Of a stretch of DNA of 21,856 nucleotides, positions 1-8,304 are shown in pieces. Source of the stretch: JAWLFI01 sp964525165 (GTDB taxonomy: Bacteria; Bacteroidota; Bacteroidia; Chitinophagales; Saprospiraceae); assembly GCA_964525165.1 (NCBI GenBank), contig CAZGGG010000048.1, positions 1 to 21,856 on the forward strand, given 5' to 3'. A program made the position numbers and the translations under genes. The notes beneath the pieces were generated by a model. That model made no database searches. It was not told the origin of the DNA and worked only from the letters and a program-made list of their open reading frames with translations. Position 1 is the stretch's first letter; each line of letters opens with the position of its first letter.

Positions 1-225
1 GATACCTACGGCTTATCCAATCCATTCGTTATCGATGAACTTGTCGCATTTCGTATTTGGGACCGCAACGGAGGGTTGATGTTTGAAACAACGGATGCTT
101 TTTCGGGATGGGATGGAAACTATAAAGGGCAATTAGCCAATCCTGGTACCTATCTATACTCGGTAGTGTATATCTGCGAAGGGGAGGAGAAAAGACAGCA
201 GGGTACTGTGGTCGTTTTAAGATAG
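1..225 (+). CDS. C-terminal fragment of a T9SS type B cargo protein
   Basis: Frame 1 is open from the first base to a TAG at 223-225, giving 74 residues; the start lies outside the window. The residues match the end of the gliding-motility-associated C-terminal (type B) sorting domain: FRIWDRNGGLMFE, then GWDGNYKG, then PGTYLYSV and a final beta-strand ending VVVLR. The downstream 1538-aa protein has the same pattern (FDRWGNLVWE, GWDGTYLG, PGVYVYAI). In this family the domain directs export through the type IX secretion system and attachment to the cell surface. Only the sorting domain is visible, so the function of the mature part is unknown. The gene converges on the minus-strand cluster that ends at 595. 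Confidence 0.85.
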   Translation, partial: DTYGLSNPFVIDELVAFRIWDRNGGLMFETTDAFSGWDGNYKGQLANPGTYLYSVVYICEGEEKRQQGTVVVLR

Positions 226-559
226 GAGAAACGCAGAATTGTAAGTGAATGTCTTAGAAAGACGCTGATGCTACACTTGTAGTTTTTAGTTTTCTCTTAC
301 TGTGTTTATTTCGCTTCCGCAAAGGGGAACCATTGTATTGAAGCTAGTTTTTTCATCAGACAATTTTGCCCATGGGGCATAGCATACCTCAGCTTGGAAT
401 CACTCGTTGTGTAGGGCAAGTAACAGATGAAGTATTTTACCATTTTCATCAAGCTAGACTTATAGCGTCTATTTGATGGCAAGTCTATTGAGGAGGTAGC
501 CTATTTCCTTGCAAAGAAAGTTTGCAACATGCTCTGCCGCAAAGGAAGTTCCTAAGAGC
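226..559. other. Gene-poor spacer with a possible decayed coding remnant
   Basis: No convincing gene is present here. A 34-codon plus-strand frame runs from an ATG at 372 to a TGA at 474-476. One base later a second open frame (475-555) reads DGKSIEEVAYFLAKKVCNML and ends in TAA. The second piece has the composition of a real helical protein, so the two could be one coding segment broken by a one-base frameshift. A 47-codon minus-strand frame (449 to 306) also exists but resembles nothing I recognise. I see no transposase motif, terminal inverted repeat or RNA gene. Remnant status is a guess. Confidence 0.25.
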
Positions 560-595
560 AAAAAAAAGCCCCGGATTTGTCCGGAGCCTTTTTAT
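560..595. terminator. Bidirectional intrinsic terminator
   Basis: A GC-rich hairpin (GCCCCGGA, loop TTTG, TCCGGAGC, with one G-U pair when read on the minus strand) is flanked by eight A residues at 560-567 and five T residues at 589-593. Read leftwards it gives a hairpin followed by a U8 tract immediately after the stop of the 1538-aa gene. Read rightwards it gives a hairpin followed by UUUUUA. It lies between convergent genes and can serve both. Confidence 0.85.
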
Positions 596-3500
596 TAATT
601 CTTAACTAATCCATTGACGAGAGCGACATCTCCACGATATGTGATGACTCGACCATCTAAAAACAAGATCTCAATAGCGTACACATATACTCCCGGATCT
701 GCAGGTCGCCCTAAATAGGTACCATCCCAACCATCTGATCCATCGGGAGATGGAGCTAAATTGTTGCCTTCCCAAACCAAGTTGCCCCAACGGTCAAAAA
801 TTTGGAAAGCGCTAATACTTGCTACTCCAGGTCCGGAATATACACGGAAGAAATCATTAATATCATCCGCATTGGGACTAAAAGCATTCGGTATATAGAT
901 TTCTCTTCTTGTATTTAAGTTGACAGCTACGTTGGCTTCGGCAGTGCAGCCATTTGCATCTGTAACAGTTAAGGTATAGATGGTATTTACAGCAGGGTTG
1001 ACTTCGGGATTGGGACAATCCGTACATGAAAGACCTTCTGAAGGTGTCCAGCTATAGGATACGATCGGGAAAGGCCCTTGCACGATGGGAGTAAATGTGA
1101 GAGAGGTTCCCAAACGAAGTTCCTGAACAGGATTAATATTTATGTTGATAGGAGCTCTGGAAGGAATCGTAATCACTGTATCAAATACACAGCCATTTCG
1201 ATCACTGACTGAAACAAGAACATCTCCTGACATAGATTGTATTGGTACTCCCACAGGACTTAAAGGTGATCCATCCACACTATACGTATAAGGTCCACCA
1301 TTACCTCCTTGAACAGAGTTAATCAGGTAAGCAACAGTACCATCACTACAGTCAGGAGTGTCGGGATTGGGGAGGATCGGGACGATGGGTGGTGCAGTCA
1401 CTAATTCAGCAGAAGCAGTATCCGTACAGCCATTTTCATCTGTTACCGTAACACCATATCTGCCTACGTCCAGTCCACTGGCTTCAGCTCCATTTGAGAC
1501 TGAATCGGTCCACAAATAGTTATAAGAGAAACCCGTACCACCAAGTACACTCAAGTTGAGCATACCATCTGTTTCTCCCGGACATGAAGGGTCTAGAATG
1601 TTTGCAGGATCAAAGAATGCTATTAAACTGTCTGGGTCCGGTAAAGCTATAGAGTCGATTCTTTCACAACCATTTGCATCGATAGTAGATAAAATATATA
1701 CTCCAGACGCTAAATTGTCATAGCTGTTACTATTCGGACCATTTGTCCAGCTGTAGCTAAAACCTCCTGCTCCTCCTGAAGCTTGTAGACTCAAATTCCC
1801 ATCTGACAATCCATAACAAGAAGGTAATTGGAAGTCTAAGGTATCAATAGAGATGGAGTCAGGCGCATCAATCGCGAGTTGGAAGGTATCGATGCAGATC
1901 CCATCAGAAATTATAACAAATTGTTCTCCGGGGCAGAGGTCGTTTGTTGAATGATTAGCTCCTGAACCTGTTGCCCCTGAACTCCATTCATAGTCGTAAC
2001 TGCCCGCTAATGGATTTCCTCCGCTAGCTGTAACGGTTGCTTCTGCATCACAAGAGTTAAAACAGGAGGCATCTGTTACACTGGAAAAACTCGCATTCAA
2101 TAAGGGAGGATCCGTAAGTGTGAATTCTAATTCTAGATTACCACAATCATTAATGTCTGAAACGGTAACACGATAGGTGCCTGAACTTAAATTGGTAAGT
2201 GTATCTGCAATGAAACTTGTATCGGTAGTCGATCCTTCCCATTGGTAAATGTAAGGTGCAGTGGCGCCCTGCATATTTAATACAATTCGCCCATCAGTTC
2301 GGCCATTACAACTAGGATTAATTAAAAAAGCTGTATCCAACTCCAGAGAATCTCTTTCCGGAAATTCATCAAAAGTAGGTGGTCGCGCAATACAGCCGGC
2401 TTCATCCTCAATTTGCAGTACTTGATACAATTCTCCACCACAATATCCGCCTATAGTTAGAGACGTTTCATTGGTCAGGGTATCAAATGGAGCATTGTTT
2501 CGAATGACTCGATATCTAACAATATCAAAGTCGGGGTTAGCTTGGACATTGATGGTGATTTCTCCATCGCAGGTTTCCGGACAGCTCGGTGGCGTTGCAT
2601 CGATACTAATCAAACTCGGTGGTTGAGCGGCTTCAATTCTGATGGACTGTGTTTCCGTACAAAGGTTGTCATCCGTCACCGTGACATTGTAAACGCCCGG
2701 GGCGAGATTAGAATGTGAATCAGAATTCGCGAGATTATTGTCCCAATTGTAATTATAATTAACAGCGGCGGTTCCACCTGACACATTAAGGGTTATAGTC
2801 CCATCATTTCCGCCTCCCACACATGTTTCATCTCTTTTCATGACATCTATCATGATAGGATCAGGTTCTGCTACGACAATAGTCGTATCAAATTGGCAAG
2901 GATTGGGACTCGTCATGTCGGTTATGACAATATCATAGCTGCCTGCTCTTAGTCCGGCTGCAATTGCGCCTGTTTGACCTATGGGAGAAGAAACGTCTAT
3001 ATTGTTTTCATCGAAGACACTGATTGTGTAGGGTAAATTTGCCGTTCCACCGATTGTTCCTGCGGTGATGCTGATGGCTCCATTTTGCCCTCCGGCACAT
3101 GTGACATCTGTAATATTCAAGTTTTGTAAAATGATTCTTCTGTCAGCAGACACAAAAAATGAGTCGACTACTTGACAATTATTATCGTCGGTAATGGTGA
3201 CCCGTGTCCAACCAGCTCCCAGATTAGGAATATTTGCTTGAGCACCTGATTGCACGCCCCCACCTCCAGCAGACCACCTAAAAGTATAATCCGTTCCATT
3301 TTCAGGTGTTCCTCCGGTAGCGGTAACGATGGCAGAGCCATCAGAATATCCTGAACAGCTGGCATTGGTCACGTTGGCGACAGCTTGAATTATCGATTGG
3401 CTGACGGTTGTATTTTCTACTTCCTCACAACCGAACCTATCGGTAACCGTGACAAAGTAGGTTCCTTGTCCGAGGTCTTCTACGGAATCTACATTGAATT

Positions 3501-5211
3501 GACCTGTTGACCAAGCTACCTCAAAGGGGGCAGCTATATCTCCTGAGTTGTAGGTTATCCCAACGCTTCCGTCTGTTGAATTGAAGCAGGAAGGTTTTTG
3601 TATTTCGTCCAGATCAAAGCTTGGGCGTGGTTGATTATTAGGACCTCCATCATAAACTTCTTTTGTAAAATCGAAGGTTGCGCCTGTATTGTCAGTGATC
3701 GTAATGTTATAATTTCCCGGAGGCAAGTTGTTAAAAGAGACTGTTCCCCCTTCTGTCGGGATATTTCCATTTAAGTTTTGAGGTCCTGTGACATCTACAG
3801 TATAAGGGGCTGTGCCTGAGAAGGCTGTAATATCAAGAGTTCCATCCGTTCTGGCCGGAAGACTTCCACAACTTACTGCAGTACCCACAAGGTCTGTAGA
3901 ACGGATCGTAACTTTTCCGGGATCAATATTTACATCCAGCATATCTGAATTGGCCCCGCCTAATACTTCTAGGAAAGTAATATTATTGGATGTTAGGGTT
4001 AATGAAGTCATATCCCCTACTGTAGCATTGGGTGCTGTGGTAAAGCATAACTCTATTAAGACAGATCCATCGGAAAGATTTTCTCCTGCAAGAATATTAT
4101 CTGACGACCACAATAAAGAAATGAAACCTTGATCTGCATTATTATCATTAATAGCAAATATGCCCCCGGTGGACAAAGCCCAATTTTGATAGGTGTCATA
4201 GGTGATCACATTAGGGTCAAATGTCAATACAAAGGTGATGGAGGTGATGCTATCAAAATTGCTTACAGTGATAGGTAGACAAAAGTTATCTCCCAGATCT
4301 ACTTCCAATTCTCCAATGTCAAAAAGAACTGCATCTGTATTGATCGTTACTTCAAAGGAAGTGAGGCAGCTGGTTTTCCCGTCTTCTACCCAAATGGTGT
4401 AGGTGCCATCTTCTGGTACCGTAAACTCTGCGGTTCCGTTTGCATTGATGGTATTACTATTAAAAGACCCGGTGATTGCCGGATTGGCTGAATTTTCAAT
4501 AGAAACTAAATTATAAAATGAGTTGGGATTCCATTCAGGATAACCTCCTCTGAGAGAAAACTCTCCATTAAGCCCGGCAGTGGTGAGATTCACCATTTCG
4601 ATTTCGTTCAAGTACACGACCAGGAATTCTGAAAGAATATTGGCATTCACACATGATCCTGAATTTTCGTAGATGGGCCCGTTGTTATAATCATCATATG
4701 TGATGGGTGCAAAATGAACTAGGGTAGGGGCACCCGCGCTGAATAGCTGGTTGATACTACCATCATTGTCCAGTACTAAATCAGGGTTTGGCAATGATGC
4801 ACCTCTTGCAATATACACTCCATTAGGGGTAGGAGGTTGATTGATGACGCAAGGGTCTGCCTGAATATTGGATAATTCATCACCAAAGACGGAAGGACTG
4901 CAAGAGTAAAATGCATATCCAATTTCTGCAGGGGTAGCAGGGTTGGGATCTCCGTCTAGCACATAGTTACCGTTGTGAATCGCTCTGGCACCATCTTGGA
5001 AGCACAAAAATGTAGTATCCGCAAAATCAACCAAGCTTCCTGTATTGGCCGGATCAGGAGTGATTGCATTAACGCTGCCGGCATTTTGTGCTGCTGCGCA
5101 AGCTAACTCCTTCTCTCCTTGGAGTATCTTGATTTGCTCCGGTGTTTGAGCATATATGAAAGATGTGCTAATACCTAAAATTGCTATTAGCAATACTTTA
5201 TAATTCATCAT
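595..5211 (-). CDS. 1538-aa T9SS surface protein: cohesin-like domain, about 11 SprB repeats, type B sorting domain
   Basis: Predicted secreted, cell-surface adhesin-like protein. Residues 1-21 are a signal peptide (cleavage likely after IYA, before Q22). Residues 22-290 form a module I do not recognise, with six cysteines (C38, C70, C104, C121, C187, C282). Residues about 293-438 resemble a cohesin domain, a beta-sandwich containing 'ITSITFVLTFDPNVITY' and a late 'GKVTI' strand. Residues about 445-1350 hold about eleven SprB repeats of 65-85 residues with the pattern PSC...DG...GG...Y.W...L..G.Y.V.VTD.NGC. Residues about 1352-1433 look like a PKD/Ig-like unit. Residues 1437-1538 are the type B (gliding-motility) sorting domain with IPNAFSPNADDINDFF, FDRWGNLVWE and GWDGTYLG. 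No catalytic motif is visible. Two methionines open the frame; either could initiate. A promoter lies at 5243-5273 and a terminator follows the stop. Family knowledge supports T9SS export; ligand and role in gliding or adhesion are unknown. Confidence 0.9.
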   Translation of the reverse strand: MMNYKVLLIAILGISTSFIYAQTPEQIKILQGEKELACAAAQNAGSVNAITPDPANTGSLVDFADTTFLCFQDGARAIHNGNYVLDGDPNPATPAEIGYAFYSCSPSVFGDELSNIQADPCVINQPPTPNGVYIARGASLPNPDLVLDNDGSINQLFSAGAPTLVHFAPITYDDYNNGPIYENSGSCVNANILSEFLVVYLNEIEMVNLTTAGLNGEFSLRGGYPEWNPNSFYNLVSIENSANPAITGSFNSNTINANGTAEFTVPEDGTYTIWVEDGKTSCLTSFEVTINTDAVLFDIGELEVDLGDNFCLPITVSNFDSITSITFVLTFDPNVITYDTYQNWALSTGGIFAINDNNADQGFISLLWSSDNILAGENLSDGSVLIELCFTTAPNATVGDMTSLTLTSNNITFLEVLGGANSDMLDVNIDPGKVTIRSTDLVGTAVSCGSLPARTDGTLDITAFSGTAPYTVDVTGPQNLNGNIPTEGGTVSFNNLPPGNYNITITDNTGATFDFTKEVYDGGPNNQPRPSFDLDEIQKPSCFNSTDGSVGITYNSGDIAAPFEVAWSTGQFNVDSVEDLGQGTYFVTVTDRFGCEEVENTTVSQSIIQAVANVTNASCSGYSDGSAIVTATGGTPENGTDYTFRWSAGGGGVQSGAQANIPNLGAGWTRVTITDDNNCQVVDSFFVSADRRIILQNLNITDVTCAGGQNGAISITAGTIGGTANLPYTISVFDENNIDVSSPIGQTGAIAAGLRAGSYDIVITDMTSPNPCQFDTTIVVAEPDPIMIDVMKRDETCVGGGNDGTITLNVSGGTAAVNYNYNWDNNLANSDSHSNLAPGVYNVTVTDDNLCTETQSIRIEAAQPPSLISIDATPPSCPETCDGEITINVQANPDFDIVRYRVIRNNAPFDTLTNETSLTIGGYCGGELYQVLQIEDEAGCIARPPTFDEFPERDSLELDTAFLINPSCNGRTDGRIVLNMQGATAPYIYQWEGSTTDTSFIADTLTNLSSGTYRVTVSDINDCGNLELEFTLTDPPLLNASFSSVTDASCFNSCDAEATVTASGGNPLAGSYDYEWSSGATGSGANHSTNDLCPGEQFVIISDGICIDTFQLAIDAPDSISIDTLDFQLPSCYGLSDGNLSLQASGGAGGFSYSWTNGPNSNSYDNLASGVYILSTIDANGCERIDSIALPDPDSLIAFFDPANILDPSCPGETDGMLNLSVLGGTGFSYNYLWTDSVSNGAEASGLDVGRYGVTVTDENGCTDTASAELVTAPPIVPILPNPDTPDCSDGTVAYLINSVQGGNGGPYTYSVDGSPLSPVGVPIQSMSGDVLVSVSDRNGCVFDTVITIPSRAPINININPVQELRLGTSLTFTPIVQGPFPIVSYSWTPSEGLSCTDCPNPEVNPAVNTIYTLTVTDANGCTAEANVAVNLNTRREIYIPNAFSPNADDINDFFRVYSGPGVASISAFQIFDRWGNLVWEGNNLAPSPDGSDGWDGTYLGRPADPGVYVYAIEILFLDGRVITYRGDVALVNGLVKN

Positions 5212-5242
5212 AATTTCTTATATCAGCTGTCAGAATTCTCGC

Positions 5243-5273
5243 CAAAGGTAGGAATTCATGCCTACACCTCCAA
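5243..5273 (-). promoter_or_regulatory. Bacteroidota-type promoter for the 1538-aa gene
   Basis: On the minus strand TACCTTTG (5250 to 5243) matches the -7 consensus TAnnTTTG exactly, and a TTG (5273 to 5271) lies 20 bp upstream as a plausible -33 element. A start near 5238 would leave a leader of roughly 27 nt before the ATG at 5211. Two GAATTC sites flank the -7 box; their meaning is unclear. This promoter would let the gene be expressed separately from the upstream 994-aa gene. Confidence 0.6.
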
Positions 5274-5310
5274 CGAAAATTATAGCAAGAGAACGCCTTT
5301 TAATACCTAA

Positions 5311-8295
5311 CTATTGCTGGATCACAATTGGTTTGAAGACTCTTTCTCCTTTTTTGTATAAGACCTCGATGTAGTATTGACCGCTGCTTGTTATCTGGAA
5401 TTTTAACTCTTCATTTAAGCTTTTGATATCCTGACGATAGATTAAACGTCCTGATTGATCCCAAATATGAATGGCGCGCACTTGATCCGGAGCCTCTAGT
5501 TGCATTGAGAATTGCCCGGAATTTGGATTGGGGAACACGGCAAAAGATAAAGCTCTGGAATGAGTGGAAGCTGTAATGCCGTCAACGAAAACGGAGTCCG
5601 TCAAGCTACAATTATTACTATCTGTAATCGTTATTGTATACCAACCGCTGGTAAGATTTTGTGCAACAGAATCTAATTGCTCCGGAGTCGTGTTCCACAG
5701 ATATTGATAGGGGGGTGTGCCTCCGCTGATTGTGGCAGCTGCACGTCCCACTCCTTGATTCGACGTATCTGGTGTGCTTTGGATGCTAAGTTCCAGTTGG
5801 TCGGGTTGGGAAAGTTCAAAGGTATCCGTTAAAATGCATTGATTACTGTCCCTGGCCTCTACCTCATAAATCCCGGCTGGCACATCTGAAAGTATTGCCC
5901 CTGAATCTCCTGTATTCCAAATAATGCTCTCTATGGCAGAGGCTCCGGGTATGATTTCCAATGATATGAGACCGGTACTATCTCCAAAACATCCTGGGTT
6001 GCTAATGGTGCTGATACCCAATGAAGGTCCATCTGTGACCCGGATGTCAAAGCTGTCTATGATGCGACACCCATTTCTGTCCGTAACAGAGACAGTATAA
6101 GTGCCTGCTAACAATGAATCGATAAAATTGGAATCACGGGAATTACTCCATGTGTAGGTATAATCATTTCCGGTTCCTCCGTTAACGGAAATAAAAATGG
6201 TACCGGATCCTATTGAATCACAAGTTGTTCTAGTGGTCACCATGGAATCAATATCCAAGGGCGGGGGCTCCGAAATGATCAATGTACTATCTAATAGACA
6301 TCCGGAATCTGACACAATCTCTAAAGTGTAACTTCCGGGGCCTAAATCATCTATAACATTGATCCCTGTATTGGCTGAAGAAAAAGTGTCAATGATAGGG
6401 GAGAGTCTGTAAGAAAGACTCGCTTGAGGTGCATTATCAAAGGAGGTCCTGAAAACGATGGAACCTGAAGAATCGCCATGACAAAGGACATTTTGTATTT
6501 CGATGGTATCTATGAGAATCCTTAAACCCGGAGAAACTTGAAATGTATCTTGTTTAAGACAGCCATTTTGATCCGTTACAGACAACACATAATCTCCACC
6601 CGATAACGAGTCCAAAAATAAAGAGCTGTCACCTGTTGACCATAAGATATCATAGGTAGGGGTTCCTCCCTCGATCGAAACAGAAAGATAACCATCATTT
6701 GTACCTAGGCAATCCTGAGGTTTTATACTATCTAATGCTATGGAAATAGCTGTGGGTTCTACAAATGAAAACGTGTCTCTTAATCTACAGATATTAGGTA
6801 AGGAAGAGTGTGTCACTGTTAATCTATAGACACCGGCAGATAAATCATTGACAACAAAGGAGGAATCATTGATGGCAGGGAAGGGAGGTGAGGTCCATTC
6901 ATAACTAAATGAGCCACCCGCAGGGTTTCCCAAAGCTGCAATCACAGAAAGCCTGCCATCTCTTGATGCATTGCAAGTGGGTTGAATCAGCTCACGCTGT
7001 TCCAGTAAAATTTCGTTCTGAGATCCTATTTCTGTTTCTATTTCATAAATGCAGGATGCACTATCCCGAATGAAATAGGTAAAAGGTCCTGTTCCTAAAG
7101 AAAAAGTAGTCAGTCTCACATCATTAAAAAACGATACTCCATTTAAAGAAAACTGGTAAGTAGAGTCCATGAATCTTGGAACACCACTGACCTCAACAGC
7201 GATACTCCCATCCGTTGCCCTACCACAGGAAGCGTCATTTATTGTTTCTGATACTATTGCTTTTGGACCCTCAACTTCTACTTGAAAGACTTCTTCACAT
7301 CGGTCCATATCTATGATGCGAATAGGATACATGCCAGGTCTGACATCCAGTAATTCCCTATAATGAAGTGAACTATCAGGCCAAAGAATAGTGTAGGGGC
7401 CGCGTCCTCCGGTAACAGCATCTAAATAAATTTCCCCGTCTGCAATTTGCGGACAACTTCCCTCAAAAGAGGTAAATAATGCACCAATACTATCTTTCGC
7501 TTGCAAGTTTAAGCTGTCATTCATCACCAAACTATCTTGAAAGTAAAGACTGGAAAGATAGTTTCCGGCTACTAGGTCATTGATAACAATGTTGGTATCT
7601 GTGTTCAAATGAAGATTCAAAAGAGTATCTGAAGTATTATTATCTGTCAGCAGATAATGGAAAGTATCCGAGACACCAAACCAACTTTGTGAGAGCACAA
7701 GTGAATCTTCCGTGCCGATTTGTTGACATACAGAGTAGTAGCTTCCGATTTGTGCGGGTTCTAATACCTGAATATCAATACTTGATCTTAAAAAGTCTTT
7801 GAAGACGCCTTCTCCAAAAGCTTGGAGCTGAACCGGATAATCTTGTAATCCAAACATCGTATGGTCCCCGGGACGCCCTTTAACTCTGAAGTTAATAGTC
7901 ATGATGGTATCACCTGTGCTAACTGTTACGTTATTGATGGGGTCAACAAAAACGAAGTATAAGCGTCCTTCGAAAGCCTCTGTTGTGCCAATGTTATCAG
8001 CGGAAAAACCATCAGATGTATCTACATGTGCTTCAATAAACTCTATTACATGAGGATTCCAATGGACTGTAAATTGCATACTATTGATATTATTCACACC
8101 ATATGCAATGAGTGGAATGGAAATAATACTATCGTGGGGAACCTCCCGGTCAGGCCCATGTTCAAAATAAAGCGATTGAGCTTCCAGCTTTCCGCTTAGC
8201 ACGAAAAAGGAAATCAGACAAACACCCAGGGTGATGATTTTGATAAAAAAATGGGCCATTTGAGCATTTTGCCTATAAGGTCGAAGTTTTTTCAT
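5311..8295 (-). CDS. 994-aa T9SS surface protein: cohesin-like domain, SprB repeats, type A sorting domain
   Basis: Predicted secreted adhesin-like protein related in design to its 1538-aa neighbour. The N-terminus has a signal peptide with a long n-region (hydrophobic core about 16-34, cleavage likely after KLEA, before Q40). M13 is an alternative start that gives a more ordinary signal peptide. Residues about 41-180 resemble a cohesin beta-sandwich (INSMQFTVHWNPHVIEFIEA, then DTIMTINFRVKG). Residues 185-270 look like a degenerate repeat. Residues about 275-905 contain eight SprB-type repeats. Seven have the paired cysteines; the eighth (838-905) lacks the first. Residues about 915-994 form a type A T9SS sorting domain (FPNPNSGQFSMQL, WDQSGRLIYR, SGQYYIEV). 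The start lies 9 bp after the hutI stop, so the two are probably co-transcribed. Binding partner unknown; cohesin assignment is by fold pattern and needs a profile search. Confidence 0.88.
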   Translation of the reverse strand: MKKLRPYRQNAQMAHFFIKIITLGVCLISFFVLSGKLEAQSLYFEHGPDREVPHDSIISIPLIAYGVNNINSMQFTVHWNPHVIEFIEAHVDTSDGFSADNIGTTEAFEGRLYFVFVDPINNVTVSTGDTIMTINFRVKGRPGDHTMFGLQDYPVQLQAFGEGVFKDFLRSSIDIQVLEPAQIGSYYSVCQQIGTEDSLVLSQSWFGVSDTFHYLLTDNNTSDTLLNLHLNTDTNIVINDLVAGNYLSSLYFQDSLVMNDSLNLQAKDSIGALFTSFEGSCPQIADGEIYLDAVTGGRGPYTILWPDSSLHYRELLDVRPGMYPIRIIDMDRCEEVFQVEVEGPKAIVSETINDASCGRATDGSIAVEVSGVPRFMDSTYQFSLNGVSFFNDVRLTTFSLGTGPFTYFIRDSASCIYEIETEIGSQNEILLEQRELIQPTCNASRDGRLSVIAALGNPAGGSFSYEWTSPPFPAINDSSFVVNDLSAGVYRLTVTHSSLPNICRLRDTFSFVEPTAISIALDSIKPQDCLGTNDGYLSVSIEGGTPTYDILWSTGDSSLFLDSLSGGDYVLSVTDQNGCLKQDTFQVSPGLRILIDTIEIQNVLCHGDSSGSIVFRTSFDNAPQASLSYRLSPIIDTFSSANTGINVIDDLGPGSYTLEIVSDSGCLLDSTLIISEPPPLDIDSMVTTRTTCDSIGSGTIFISVNGGTGNDYTYTWSNSRDSNFIDSLLAGTYTVSVTDRNGCRIIDSFDIRVTDGPSLGISTISNPGCFGDSTGLISLEIIPGASAIESIIWNTGDSGAILSDVPAGIYEVEARDSNQCILTDTFELSQPDQLELSIQSTPDTSNQGVGRAAATISGGTPPYQYLWNTTPEQLDSVAQNLTSGWYTITITDSNNCSLTDSVFVDGITASTHSRALSFAVFPNPNSGQFSMQLEAPDQVRAIHIWDQSGRLIYRQDIKSLNEELKFQITSSGQYYIEVLYKKGERVFKPIVIQQ

Positions 8296-8304
8296 GATAA
8301 TTAG

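Noticed and set aside
3812..4132. 106-codon plus-strand open frame
   Set aside because: It lies antisense within the clearly coding cohesin/SprB gene, has no recognisable domain, and its composition is that of a reverse-strand shadow.
595..8295. Nucleotide tandem repeats or a CRISPR-like array
   Set aside because: The periodicity is at protein level (SprB repeats of about 65-85 residues). The DNA copies are diverged, with no regular short direct repeats and spacers.
595..8295. Cellulosome scaffold
   Set aside because: Each protein has only one cohesin-like domain, and no dockerin, cellulase or carbohydrate-binding module is seen; SprB repeats and T9SS domains point to surface adhesins.
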